Source: DASWJQ01 sp036397095 | Lineage (GTDB): Bacteria > Chloroflexota > Anaerolineae > Anaerolineales > E44-bin32 | NCBI GenBank assembly: GCA_036397095.1 | Contig: DASWJQ010000061.1 | Location: 1-20,908, forward strand | Length of the DNA stretch: 20,908 nt | Direction: 5' to 3' | Shown here: piece after piece, positions 14,759-20,908 of the stretch | How the letters are laid out: the number at the start of each line of letters is the position of its first letter | How positions within the stretch are numbered: position 1 is the stretch's first letter | Made by a program: the position numbers and the translations under genes | The notes under the pieces: model-generated | What the model saw: the letters and a program-made list of their open reading frames with translations, nothing else | What the model was told of the DNA's origin: nothing | Database searches by the model: none

Positions 14759-15511
14759 TCAGGCGGTCTCTAGCAGTTCAACCGCCTCTTCGTCGAGGTC
14801 CAGGTTTGAGTAGACCGCCCGCACATCATCAAGTTCTTCGAGCCGCTCGATCAACCGGGCAACCTGGACGGTCTCCTCGCCCGAAAGGGTCATGGGAGTG
14901 TTCGGCAGCCAAATCAGTTCTGCCTCTTCGGGCTTAATGCCGGCCCCCTTCAGCCGGTCGCTGATTTCCTTGAAGGCGTCGACCGGACCAATGATCTCGA
15001 TGTAGTCCTCCAGCGTGACATCATCGGCGCCGGCCTCGACGGCGAGCTCGAATACCTTCTCAGGGCTGAGGCCATTCGGCGGGAAACCGAAGTAGGCTGC
15101 CCGGCTGAATTGCCAGGCCACCGAGCCGGTTTCGCCCATGCTCCCGTTCGAACTGGTCAGCAGATGGCGGATGTCGGCCACCGTTCGGTTGCGGTTATCC
15201 GTGATCACTTCGATCATCAACGCCACACCGTGGGGTGCATAGGCCTCATACGTGATTTGCTCAAACTGGGCTTCGGACTTGTCTTCCCCGGTGCCGCGCC
15301 GCACTGACCGCTCAATGTTGTCCTTGGGCATATTGGCTTCTTTGGCGCGGTCAACCGCCAGCCGCAAGGCGAAGTTGACCTCGGGGTCGCCTCCGCCTTC
15401 ACGCGCCGCCACGGCGATTTCCTTGGCCAGGCGCGTAAAAACCGCCCCGCGCCGGGCGTCATTGGCTGCCTTCTTTCGCTTGATCGTCGACCACTTGGAA
15501 TGTCCAGACAT
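14759..15511 (-). CDS. yebC: YebC/PmpR/TACO1-family protein
   Basis: A 250-residue cytosolic protein of the YebC family, described as transcriptional regulators and, more recently, as factors that help ribosomes translate difficult sequences. It shows the family start SGHSKWSTIKRKKAANDARRG, the VAAREGGGDPEVN loop, MPKDNIERSVRRGTG, YEAYAPHGVALMIEVITDNRNRT and the acidic C-terminal domain with LEELDDVRAVYSNLD. The start ATG at 15511 has GAGGG 5 nt upstream; five codons of upstream frame are not needed. It is the first gene of the ruvC-ruvA-proC unit, behind an extended -10 promoter. Confidence 0.95.
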   Translation of the reverse strand: MSGHSKWSTIKRKKAANDARRGAVFTRLAKEIAVAAREGGGDPEVNFALRLAVDRAKEANMPKDNIERSVRRGTGEDKSEAQFEQITYEAYAPHGVALMIEVITDNRNRTVADIRHLLTSSNGSMGETGSVAWQFSRAAYFGFPPNGLSPEKVFELAVEAGADDVTLEDYIEIIGPVDAFKEISDRLKGAGIKPEEAELIWLPNTPMTLSGEETVQVARLIERLEELDDVRAVYSNLDLDEEAVELLETA

Positions 15512-15588
15512 ACCGTCCCTCAACACGGGGGCGATCGGCTGCCACCCCCGGCCAGAAGCCCGGCGGGCTCCGTCGGTTGACCCTTTCC

Positions 15589-15597
15589 ATTATAGCA
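15589..15597 (-). promoter_or_regulatory. Candidate extended -10 promoter for yebC-ruvCA-proC
   Basis: The minus strand reads TGCTATAAT, a perfect -10 with TGn extension. The predicted start near 15582 leaves a leader of about 70 nt before yebC. No good -35 is visible; a heptamer array begins about 20 bp upstream. Confidence 0.6.
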
Positions 15598-15617
15598 TTC
15601 GGCATCTGACGCCACGC

Positions 15618-15673
15618 GCTGCGCGCTGAGTACTGAACTCCGCGCTGTCAGCGATCGGCCATCAGCCGCCAGC
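15618..15673 (-). repeat. Degenerate tandem heptanucleotide array (GCTGANN type)
   Basis: Read on the minus strand, eight 7-bp units share a phase. The clear ones are GCTGGCG (15667-15673), GCTGATG (15660), GCCGATC (15653) and GCTGACA (15646); the remaining four towards 15618 are decayed. It fills the gap between the DUF72 gene and the yebC promoter. Confidence 0.6.
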
Positions 15674-15716
15674 AGGAGCGAACAGGATTAGGCGGCAAAG
15701 ACTCAATCTGGTGAGG

Positions 15717-15734
15717 CCTTCGTGCCCTTCGTGT
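15717..15734 (+). repeat. Two tandem nonamers
   Basis: CCTTCGTGC (15717) is followed directly by CCTTCGTGT (15726). Two units only, but next to other short tandem repeats. Confidence 0.4.
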
Positions 15735-15771
15735 TATGTGATCTTGATCCTCACATCCGAACAGGGCGCGC

Positions 15772-16542
15772 TCAGCCGGCTTCGGCCAGCAGGCGGTTCA
15801 GCTGCCTGACCGTGTCCAGGCTTTGGCCCCGATAGTGGTTGTTGGCAAAGGCCAGCGTGACTTCAGTGGCCTCCTCCAGCTGGCGAAGCTTGGGCACCCA
15901 CTCACGCAATTCCTCGTCGGCGTAAGTGTAGTCGTAACGCTCCCAGGCCTCATCGTGCTTCCACCACTTCTCTGCGTTGCGGCCGTGGAAGCGCACGTAG
16001 CCAACCGGACCTGTCGCCTTGGCAATCGGCGGCATCAGGTTGTCGAAGCGGGGTTCATCCACACAGCAGTAGCCGAACTGGAGCTCGGTAAGCAGATCAA
16101 AGGTATCGTCCGTAACCCAGGCGCGGTTGCGCAGTTCGATGACCACCGGCAGCTCAGCTAATCCTTCCCGCAATCCAAGGAGATAGTCGCGATTGGTCTG
16201 GTTGTAGTGAAACGAATAGGGGAACTGGGCCAGCACGCAGGCCAGCTTGCCCGAGCCGGCCAGCGGCTCGATCCCCCGACGAAAAGCTGCAAACTCGGGT
16301 TTAGACCGCTCATGCGTCAGGCTGCGGTGCGCCTTGACAGCAAAGCGGAAGCTCTCGGGCGTACGCTCGGCCCAACCCGCCACCGTCCGCTCGCCCGGCA
16401 CCCGATAGTAGGTGACATTGACCTCGAGCGCGTCCACCTGCTGGGCAACGAAAGACAGCCAGCCGCCCTTGGGCAGGTCGGGCGGGTAGACCGTCCCGAC
16501 CCAATCATCATACGACCAACCGGACGTGCCAAGCAGAATCAC
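15772..16542 (-). CDS. DUF72 (YecE-like) protein
   Basis: A 256-residue member of DUF72, a TIM-barrel-like family of unknown biochemical role. It has the family hallmarks: LGTSGWSYDDW at the N-terminus, the PPDLPKGGWLSFVAQQVDALEVNVTYYRVP segment, FAVKAHRSLTHE, LAQFPYSFHYN, VIELRNRAWV, YVRFHGRN near residue 185 and the late FANNHYRGQ. Length is typical. The start is a GTG at 16542 that overlaps the stop of the dehydrogenase gene as GTGA, so translation is coupled. It is the last gene of the ino1-adh-DUF72 unit. No terminator is seen behind it. Confidence 0.9.
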   Translation of the reverse strand: MILLGTSGWSYDDWVGTVYPPDLPKGGWLSFVAQQVDALEVNVTYYRVPGERTVAGWAERTPESFRFAVKAHRSLTHERSKPEFAAFRRGIEPLAGSGKLACVLAQFPYSFHYNQTNRDYLLGLREGLAELPVVIELRNRAWVTDDTFDLLTELQFGYCCVDEPRFDNLMPPIAKATGPVGYVRFHGRNAEKWWKHDEAWERYDYTYADEELREWVPKLRQLEEATEVTLAFANNHYRGQSLDTVRQLNRLLAEAG

Positions 16543-17534
16543 AGGGTCAGCACCGCCGCGCCGTCGATCCGGCTGTGTTTTAGATCCGCCAGGGCCTGGT
16601 TGGCGTCCGTCAACGGATAGCTGGTGACCTGCGCCTCGATCGGGATCTGGGCGGCCAGCGCCAGGAACTCATGCCCATCCTGACGTGTCAGATTGGCGAC
16701 CGAGCGCAGGGTTCGCTCGCCGTAAATTCGTTCGTAGTCCATCTGCGGAATGGGTGACAAATGGATAGCGTTGATCGCCAGCGTTCCGCCGGGCCTGAGC
16801 TTGTCCAGAATCATTGGGACCAGTTGGCCGTCTGGCGCAAAGATCACGCCGCAGTCCAGCGGATGGGGCGGCTGGTCCTCTGCCCCACCCGCCCACGCCG
16901 CGCCCAAGCGACGCGCCAACTGCCGGTGCGTCTGACTACGGGTGAAGACGTACACCTGGCAGCCCCAATGGCGTGCGACCTGCAGCGCCAGGTGGGCGCT
17001 GGCGCCAAACCCGACCAGGCCAACACGCTCGCCCGGCTTCAGGTCGGCCTGGCGCAGGGACCGGTAGCCGATGATCCCGGCACATAGGAGCGGCGCCGTC
17101 TGCTCGTCCGACATGGTTTCTGGCAGGGGCAGTGCGAAAGCAGCGTCGGCGACGACGTATTCGGCGTACCCGCCGGGCCGGTCCAAACCGGTGAATTCGG
17201 CCGCCGGGCACAAGTTCTCCAGGCCGCGGCGGCAGAAGTCACAGCTCTCATCGGTCCGGAAGAGCCAGGGCAAGCCCGCCCGTTGGCCCAGCCGCCAGTG
17301 ATCCACCTCAGGGCCAAGGTCGACGACCTCCCCCACCACCTGATGGCCAGGGATGACCGGGTAACCCGGCGCCTCAACCTCCCCCTCGACGATATGCAGA
17401 TCGGTACGGCACAGGCCGCAAATCCGCACCTTGAGCAGCACCTCGCCGGGTCCGGCGACCGGGCGGGAGACCTGCTCCAATCGGAGCGGGCGTTCCTCGA
17501 TCGGCGTTGGTTGGTGCAGCCGGGCAGCCAGCAT
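16539..17534 (-). CDS. Zinc-dependent alcohol dehydrogenase family protein (CAD2/AdhA-like)
   Basis: A 331-residue medium-chain dehydrogenase that should oxidise alcohols or reduce aldehydes with NAD(P). The catalytic zinc ligands are Cys39 (ICGLCRTD), His64 (PGHQVVGEV) and Cys151 (PLLCAGIIGYRSL). The Rossmann motif is GLVGFGASAHLALQVA (172-187). The structural zinc lobe has only three of four cysteines: Cys98, Cys101 and Cys109; Asp95 stands where the first normally is. The start ATG at 17534 gives a normal N-terminus; a longer frame runs upstream into ino1 in the wrong frame. It is 11 bp after ino1 and overlaps the DUF72 gene by 4 bp. The substrate cannot be told. Confidence 0.9.
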   Translation of the reverse strand: MLAARLHQPTPIEERPLRLEQVSRPVAGPGEVLLKVRICGLCRTDLHIVEGEVEAPGYPVIPGHQVVGEVVDLGPEVDHWRLGQRAGLPWLFRTDESCDFCRRGLENLCPAAEFTGLDRPGGYAEYVVADAAFALPLPETMSDEQTAPLLCAGIIGYRSLRQADLKPGERVGLVGFGASAHLALQVARHWGCQVYVFTRSQTHRQLARRLGAAWAGGAEDQPPHPLDCGVIFAPDGQLVPMILDKLRPGGTLAINAIHLSPIPQMDYERIYGERTLRSVANLTRQDGHEFLALAAQIPIEAQVTSYPLTDANQALADLKHSRIDGAAVLTL

Positions 17535-17545
17535 GCCGGTGGGCC

Positions 17546-18628
17546 TCAGGCTCCGTTGGCGATAAAGTCCTCGACCTTGCGCCGGGCAAGCTCGTCCGGA
17601 TACTGTTCCGGCGGGCTCTTCATGAAGTAGGAGGAAGGACCGAGCAGCGGACCCGACATGCCGCGATCGAGGGCGATCTTGGCGCAGCGCACAGCGTCGA
17701 TCACCACACCGGCCGAGTTTGGCGAGTCCCATACTTCAAGCTTGAGTTCAATGTTGAGCGGCACGTCGCCGAACGAGCGGCCTTCCATCCGGATGTGGCA
17801 CCACTTACGATCGGTCAGCCAGGGCACATAGTCCGAGGGGCCCACGTGCACGTCCTTGTCGGGCAATTCGTAGGGCAGCAGGCTGGTGACGGCCCGGGTC
17901 TTGGAGATCTTCTTCGACTCCAACCGCTCGCGTTCGAGCATGTTGAAAAAATCTGTGTTACCGCCGAAGTTGAGTTGGTAGGTGCGCTCAAGCTTGACGC
18001 CGCGATCATTGAACAGACTGGTCAAAACCCGGTGCACAATGGTGGCGCCGACCTGACTCTTGATATCGTCGCCAATGATGGGCAGGCCGCGCTCGCGGAA
18101 CCGATCCGGCCAGTAGCCGGAACTAGCAATGAAAACGGGGATGCAGTTGACAAACGCACAGCCGGCCTCGAGCACCTGGTCGACGTACCATTTGGTGGCC
18201 ATTTCCGAGCCGACCGGCAAGTAGTTCACCACTACGTCAGTCTTCGTGTCCGTCAGGATTCCGACGATGTCATCGGTCGGTCCTGGGGCCTTCTCGACCA
18301 TTTGTGACAGGTACTTGCCAATCCCATCGTGGGTCATGCCGCGGTAAACAGGGACACCCAACTCGGGTACATCGGCGAACTTGACCGTGTTGTTGGGATG
18401 GGCATAGATCGCCTGTCCCAAGTCTTTGCCGACTTTGCCCTTGACGACGTCGAAGGCCGCCGTGAACTCAATGTCCCCGATATCGTAGCCACCCAACTCG
18501 ACATGCATCAGGCCGGGTATCGGGTCGCCAACCGCAGCGTCGCGGTAGTAGTGAACACCCTGCACTAGTGACGACGCGCAGTTGCCCACGCCGATAATGG
18601 CGACCCGTACCTTGTTATCTTCCGACAT
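17546..18628 (-). CDS. ino1: Inositol-3-phosphate synthase (archaeal/actinobacterial type)
   Basis: Converts glucose 6-phosphate to inositol 3-phosphate using bound NAD, the first step towards phosphatidylinositol or inositol solutes. The 360-residue protein is the short bacterial form. It has the NAD motif IIGVGNCASSLVQGVHYY, the VNYLPVGSEMATKWY segment, FVNCIPVFIAS, the GDDIKSQVGATIVHRVL region with the catalytic lysine, LNFGGNTDFFNM and the SKTRAVTS motif, then GPSDYVPW and the C-terminal DAVRCAKIALDRG. The start ATG at 18628 has AAGGAG 7 nt upstream; 21 codons of upstream frame lack a ribosome site. It heads the three-gene minus-strand unit and is divergent from the histidine kinase. A minus-strand TACAAT (18692-18697) is a possible -10. 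Confidence 0.95.
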   Translation of the reverse strand: MSEDNKVRVAIIGVGNCASSLVQGVHYYRDAAVGDPIPGLMHVELGGYDIGDIEFTAAFDVVKGKVGKDLGQAIYAHPNNTVKFADVPELGVPVYRGMTHDGIGKYLSQMVEKAPGPTDDIVGILTDTKTDVVVNYLPVGSEMATKWYVDQVLEAGCAFVNCIPVFIASSGYWPDRFRERGLPIIGDDIKSQVGATIVHRVLTSLFNDRGVKLERTYQLNFGGNTDFFNMLERERLESKKISKTRAVTSLLPYELPDKDVHVGPSDYVPWLTDRKWCHIRMEGRSFGDVPLNIELKLEVWDSPNSAGVVIDAVRCAKIALDRGMSGPLLGPSSYFMKSPPEQYPDELARRKVEDFIANGA

Positions 18629-18698
18629 CCTCGTCTCCTTTGAAGCGGCGCAAACCACCGGCCCTCGCTGACGCCGGCGATGGTAAGCCAATTGTAAC

Positions 18699-18726
18699 TT
18701 GTTGGGTCAAACCCCTATGCTAGAAT
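18699..18726 (+). promoter_or_regulatory. Candidate promoter of the GAF histidine kinase gene
   Basis: TTGTTG (18699-18704) and TAGAAT (18721-18726) are 16 bp apart, and the -10 has a TGC extension. The start near 18733 would leave a very short leader (about 12 nt) that still includes GCAGGA. Confidence 0.5.
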
Positions 18727-18744
18727 CGCCGCAGGACGGGTGCC

Positions 18745-20025
18745 ATGGACGCCGATTCGGCAGCAACCAACCGAAGCGATCAGCGCAAGGACCGGCTGCT
18801 GGAAATCGGCCGCGTCCTGTCTTCCACCCTGGAAATCCAACCCCTGCTTCGGCTTATCATCGACGTCGCCTGCGAATTGACAGACAGCGAGGCGGCGTCG
18901 ATTCTCTTATACGACGAAGGCGCCGATGAACTGCGTTTCGAGGCAGCCAAATCGGACGGCGACAGCGACCTCGAAGCGCTGGCGGTTCCGCTCGATTCGA
19001 GTGTTGCCGGTTGGGTTTTCAGCAACGCCATGCCGCTCGTCATCCAAGACGCGGCCTCCGACGAACGCGTTTACCGCAAGGTTGATGAGGCACTTGGCTT
19101 CCAGACCAATTCGATCCTTGGCGTGCCGCTCATGATCCATCTGCGGGCGATTGGTGTGCTGGAAGCGGTCAACAAGCGCAGCGGGCGATTCACCGAGGAT
19201 GATCTGGCGGTCCTGGAAACGCTGGGGGCCCAAGCCGCCGTCGCCATCGAGAACGCTCGCCTGATGAGCAAGCTCAAGGATGCCAACGAAGAGCTGAAGC
19301 ACCTCGATGGCATGAAATCGGATTTCATCGCCATCGCCTCCCATGAGCTGCGCACGCCGCTCGGGTTGATTCTAGGCCACGCAACCTTCATCGCCGACTA
19401 TGTGCCGGCGGACTATCGTGAACAAATGGACGTCATCGTCCGCTCAGCGATGCGGCTCAAAGAGATCATTGAGGACATGTCGGCCATCGCTCACAAGGAT
19501 CAAGGCGCCTCGCGCGTGCGGCGGAACCAATTCTCGCTGGCGCAAGTTATCGATGAAGTGACCGAACGCTTCCAGGCCGAGGCCGAGCGTAAGGGTGTCG
19601 AACTGAGCCAGGATGTACCGGCGCAAGAGGCCCTGGCCGTCTTCGGCGACCGGGAGAAGATTGACCTGGCGCTGACCAACCTTGTCCGCAACGCCATCGC
19701 CTTCACCAATAAAGGCGGCCAGGTTGGGATCAAGGCTGAGATCAGTGGAGGCTATGTTCAGGTCTTCGTAGTCGATACGGGTATTGGCATCCCGGAACGC
19801 GATATCGAACGCGTTTTCGAACGTTTCTATCAAGTCGAATCCCATCTAACACGAAAACACGGTGGCATGGGGTTGGGCCTGTCGATCGCCAAGGCCATGG
19901 TCGAAATGCACAACGGCCAAATCTGGTGCGAGAGCAAGGAAGGCGTTGGCAGCCTGTTCTGCTTCATGCTGCCGGCGACCCAGGAACAGGTAGACGCCGC
20001 AGCCAAGGTGTTCAAGACGGCGTAG
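18745..20025 (+). CDS. Soluble GAF-domain sensor histidine kinase
   Basis: A 426-residue kinase with no membrane segment, so it should sense a cytosolic signal. A GAF domain (about 20-172) is followed by a short coiled linker (NARLMSKLKDANEELKHLDG), then the HisKA domain with the phosphorylated His200 in IASHELRTPL, and the HATPase domain with N box NLVRNAIAFT (312-321), G1 DTGIGIP (344-350), F box ERFYQV and G2 GGMGLGLS (373-380). All catalytic motifs are intact. The N box has Ala-Phe-Thr rather than the usual Lys-Tyr/Phe-Thr. The GAF ligand cannot be read from sequence. The ATG at 18745 has GCAGGA 8 nt upstream. No response regulator is adjacent, so it is an orphan kinase; it is followed by a heptamer array. 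Confidence 0.95.
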   Translation: MDADSAATNRSDQRKDRLLEIGRVLSSTLEIQPLLRLIIDVACELTDSEAASILLYDEGADELRFEAAKSDGDSDLEALAVPLDSSVAGWVFSNAMPLVIQDAASDERVYRKVDEALGFQTNSILGVPLMIHLRAIGVLEAVNKRSGRFTEDDLAVLETLGAQAAVAIENARLMSKLKDANEELKHLDGMKSDFIAIASHELRTPLGLILGHATFIADYVPADYREQMDVIVRSAMRLKEIIEDMSAIAHKDQGASRVRRNQFSLAQVIDEVTERFQAEAERKGVELSQDVPAQEALAVFGDREKIDLALTNLVRNAIAFTNKGGQVGIKAEISGGYVQVFVVDTGIGIPERDIERVFERFYQVESHLTRKHGGMGLGLSIAKAMVEMHNGQIWCESKEGVGSLFCFMLPATQEQVDAAAKVFKTA

Positions 20026-20029
20026 GATG

Positions 20030-20127
20030 GCGCCAAGCGCCGGGCGCCAAGCCCCTAGCAGCTAGCACATGGCAACTCGCAGTTTGCAGAGAACCCTATC
20101 CCGACCCGAGATCATTCATCATTCCTT
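20030..20127 (+). repeat. Degenerate tandem heptanucleotide array starting 5 bp after the kinase stop
   Basis: Nine consecutive 7-bp units beginning with GC run from 20030 to 20092; examples are GCGCCAA (20030 and 20044), GCGCCGG (20037), GCAGCTA (20058) and GCAGTTT (20079). Decayed units follow, and ATTCATC (20114) with ATTCCTT (20121) fall in the same phase. I see nothing clear in the following 125 bp (20128-20252). Confidence 0.6.
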
Positions 20128-20252
20128 AGCGACGCAATCGCCAATTCCGTGGCACCACCCCAAGTTCATCCGCCTCGGCCGGGTCGATCACAAGGATCGC
20201 CCCAACGAAGGGTCGTGAGTATCCCCAATACCGACTGCAGTTCATACAAAAC

Positions 20253-20315
20253 GCATCACTTATCACTTGTCACTCATCACTTGCCACTTCTCACCTATCC
20301 CTTATCCCAATTCCC
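20253..20315 (-). repeat. Degenerate tandem heptanucleotide array, inverted counterpart of 1085-1140
   Basis: Nine 7-bp units in phase. On the minus strand the order is GGG-type units, for example GGGATAA (20302-20308) and GGGATAG (20295), then GTG-type units such as GTGATGA (20274), GTGACAA (20267) and GTGATAA (20260). This repeats the two-block order of the array at 1085-1140. It ends about 20 bp upstream of the tRNA promoter. Confidence 0.8.
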
Positions 20316-20336
20316 TGCCTTTCCCCCCTCCTGGTG

Positions 20337-20342
20337 TATAAT
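20337..20342 (+). promoter_or_regulatory. Candidate -10 of the tRNA-Pro promoter
   Basis: A perfect TATAAT, with transcription expected near 20349, a few nt before the tRNA 5' end at 20356. No convincing -35 is seen at 17 bp, where the heptamer array has just ended. Confidence 0.6.
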
Positions 20343-20355
20343 CCCGCTCGGCCCT

Positions 20356-20432
20356 CGGGGCGTGGCTCAGCCCGGTAGAGCGCACGGTTCGGGTCCGTGA
20401 GGTCCCCGGTTCAAATCCGGGCGCCCCGACCA
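20356..20432 (+). tRNA. tRNA-Pro (anticodon CGG)
   Basis: A complete cloverleaf. The acceptor stem is CGGGGCG (20356-20362) with CGCCCCG (20422-20428), discriminator A20429 and an encoded CCA (20430-20432). The D arm is GCTC/GAGC. The anticodon stem is CACGG/CCGTG with the loop TTCGGGT, giving anticodon CGG at 20390-20392 followed by G37. The T arm is CCCGG-TTCAAAT-CCGGG. C1-G72 with A73 and G37 is typical of bacterial tRNA-Pro. It decodes CCG, a common codon in a GC-rich genome. Confidence 0.97.
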
Positions 20433-20443
20433 GCCAACAACAA

Positions 20444-20480
20444 GAACAGGCAGCCAGCCGGCTGCCTGTTCGTCGTTTTC
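20444..20480 (+). terminator. Rho-independent terminator after tRNA-Pro
   Basis: A perfect 12-bp stem (GAACAGGCAGCC at 20444-20455 with its complement at 20460-20471) closes an AGCC loop and is followed by GTCGTTTTC. It starts 11 nt after the tRNA CCA. On the minus strand TTGTTGTTG follows, so it may also end the HD-GYP transcript. Confidence 0.85.
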
Positions 20481-20497
20481 TGCTCAGCCTGCAGCCT

Positions 20498-20908
20498 CTA
20501 GCCCGAGCGCCACCGCCCGTTGCCGATGCCGCCGCCGGCGAGCAGCGCCATAAAGGCCTCAACCACATTCGGATCGAACTCAATTCCCGAGTTCTCACGC
20601 AAATAGGCTCGCACCTTTTCCTCCGGCCAAGCGGGCCGGTAGGGCCGGTCGGAGCATAGGGCGTCGTAAACGTCGATCACGGCGAACACCCTGGCCGACA
20701 GTGGGATGGCGTCCCCCGCCAGTGCCCGCGGATAGCCGGACCCGTTCCAACGTTCATGATGGGCATAAGGGATTTCAAGAGACGGCGCCAGGAAATCAAC
20801 CGGCGCCAACAGGTCATAGGCGAGCGTCGGATGGGTGCGCATGATATCCCACTCATCTTCGGTCAGCTTGCCCGGTTTCAGCAGGATGCTGTCGGGAATG
20901 CCCATCTT
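20498..20908 (-). CDS. HD-GYP domain protein, C-terminal part (cut by the window edge)
   Basis: The last 136 codons of a gene that continues beyond the right edge; the frame is open to 20908, starting with Lys before MGIPDSILLKPGKL. It shows the HD-GYP hallmarks HHERWNGSGYP, the IPLSARVFAVIDVYDAL metal-site segment and SDRPYRPAW. The upstream HD dyad and any sensor domain lie outside. Such domains usually hydrolyse cyclic di-GMP. It ends with a short Gly-rich tail (GGGIGNGRWRSG). Convergent with the tRNA, sharing its terminator. Confidence 0.92.
   Translation of the reverse strand, partial: KMGIPDSILLKPGKLTEDEWDIMRTHPTLAYDLLAPVDFLAPSLEIPYAHHERWNGSGYPRALAGDAIPLSARVFAVIDVYDALCSDRPYRPAWPEEKVRAYLRENSGIEFDPNVVEAFMALLAGGGIGNGRWRSG

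Noticed and set aside
15737..15755. CRP-like inverted repeat TGTGA...TCACA
   Set aside because: The spacer is 9 bp rather than the 6 bp required by CRP or Rex sites, and it lies behind a gene end.
20030..20315. CRISPR array
   Set aside because: Repeats are 7 bp, direct and without spacers, and no cas gene is near.
20302..20598. Minus-strand open frame with a GAPGFEPGTSRTRTVRSTGL-like segment
   Set aside because: This is the familiar false protein made by translating the antisense of a tRNA gene; the tRNA-Pro on the plus strand explains it.

Overview
The window is a GC-rich, densely packed bacterial chromosome segment with only housekeeping and regulatory genes and no phage, plasmid or insertion-sequence genes. 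The best guess for the source is a Chloroflexota bacterium, probably Anaerolineae or a relative. This is inferred from the obgE-nadD pair, an archaeal/actinobacterial-type inositol-phosphate synthase, an AfsR/SARP-like regulator of about 950 residues, a Thr/Pro-rich secreted lipoprotein with a loose lipobox, a Rex repressor and a divergent MreB. No rRNA is present to settle it.

Layout. At the left, on the minus strand, lie a probable lipoprotein (135-902), a repeat-rich gap (903-1448), a large BTAD/NB-ARC/TPR regulator (1449-4301), and nadD and obgE, which overlap by 4 bp. rex is divergent from obgE (6414-7034, plus). A long minus-strand series then reads from right to left: yebC, ruvC, ruvA, proC, then the F1 ATP synthase genes atpA, atpG, atpD, atpC, and an MreB-like gene whose end faces the end of rex across 7 bp. 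Further right, a minus-strand trio reads ino1, zinc alcohol dehydrogenase, DUF72. Divergent from it is a soluble GAF histidine kinase (plus), followed by tRNA-Pro(CGG) with a strong terminator, and the 3' end of an HD-GYP protein on the minus strand, cut by the window edge.

The most interesting reading is a small redox circuit. An 18-bp Rex-operator-like palindrome (12742-12759) overlaps the -35 of a candidate promoter just upstream of the F1 operon, and a second, weaker one (6366-6383) overlaps the -10 of the promoter of rex itself. This suggests that NADH/NAD+ state, sensed by Rex, controls its own gene and ATP synthase F1. The F1 cluster is unusual: it has alpha, gamma, beta and epsilon but no delta and no F0 genes upstream, alpha carries an insertion of about 50 residues, and the MreB-like gene 5 bp downstream has lost several acidic residues of the nucleotide pocket.

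The second theme is repeats. Most of the larger intergenic gaps contain degenerate tandem heptanucleotide arrays resembling the short tandemly repeated sequences (STRR) of filamentous cyanobacteria. Two of them, 19 kb apart and in opposite orientation, share the same two-block design (GGGATNN units followed by GTGAYAA units). A pair of REP-like palindromes lies beside one of them.
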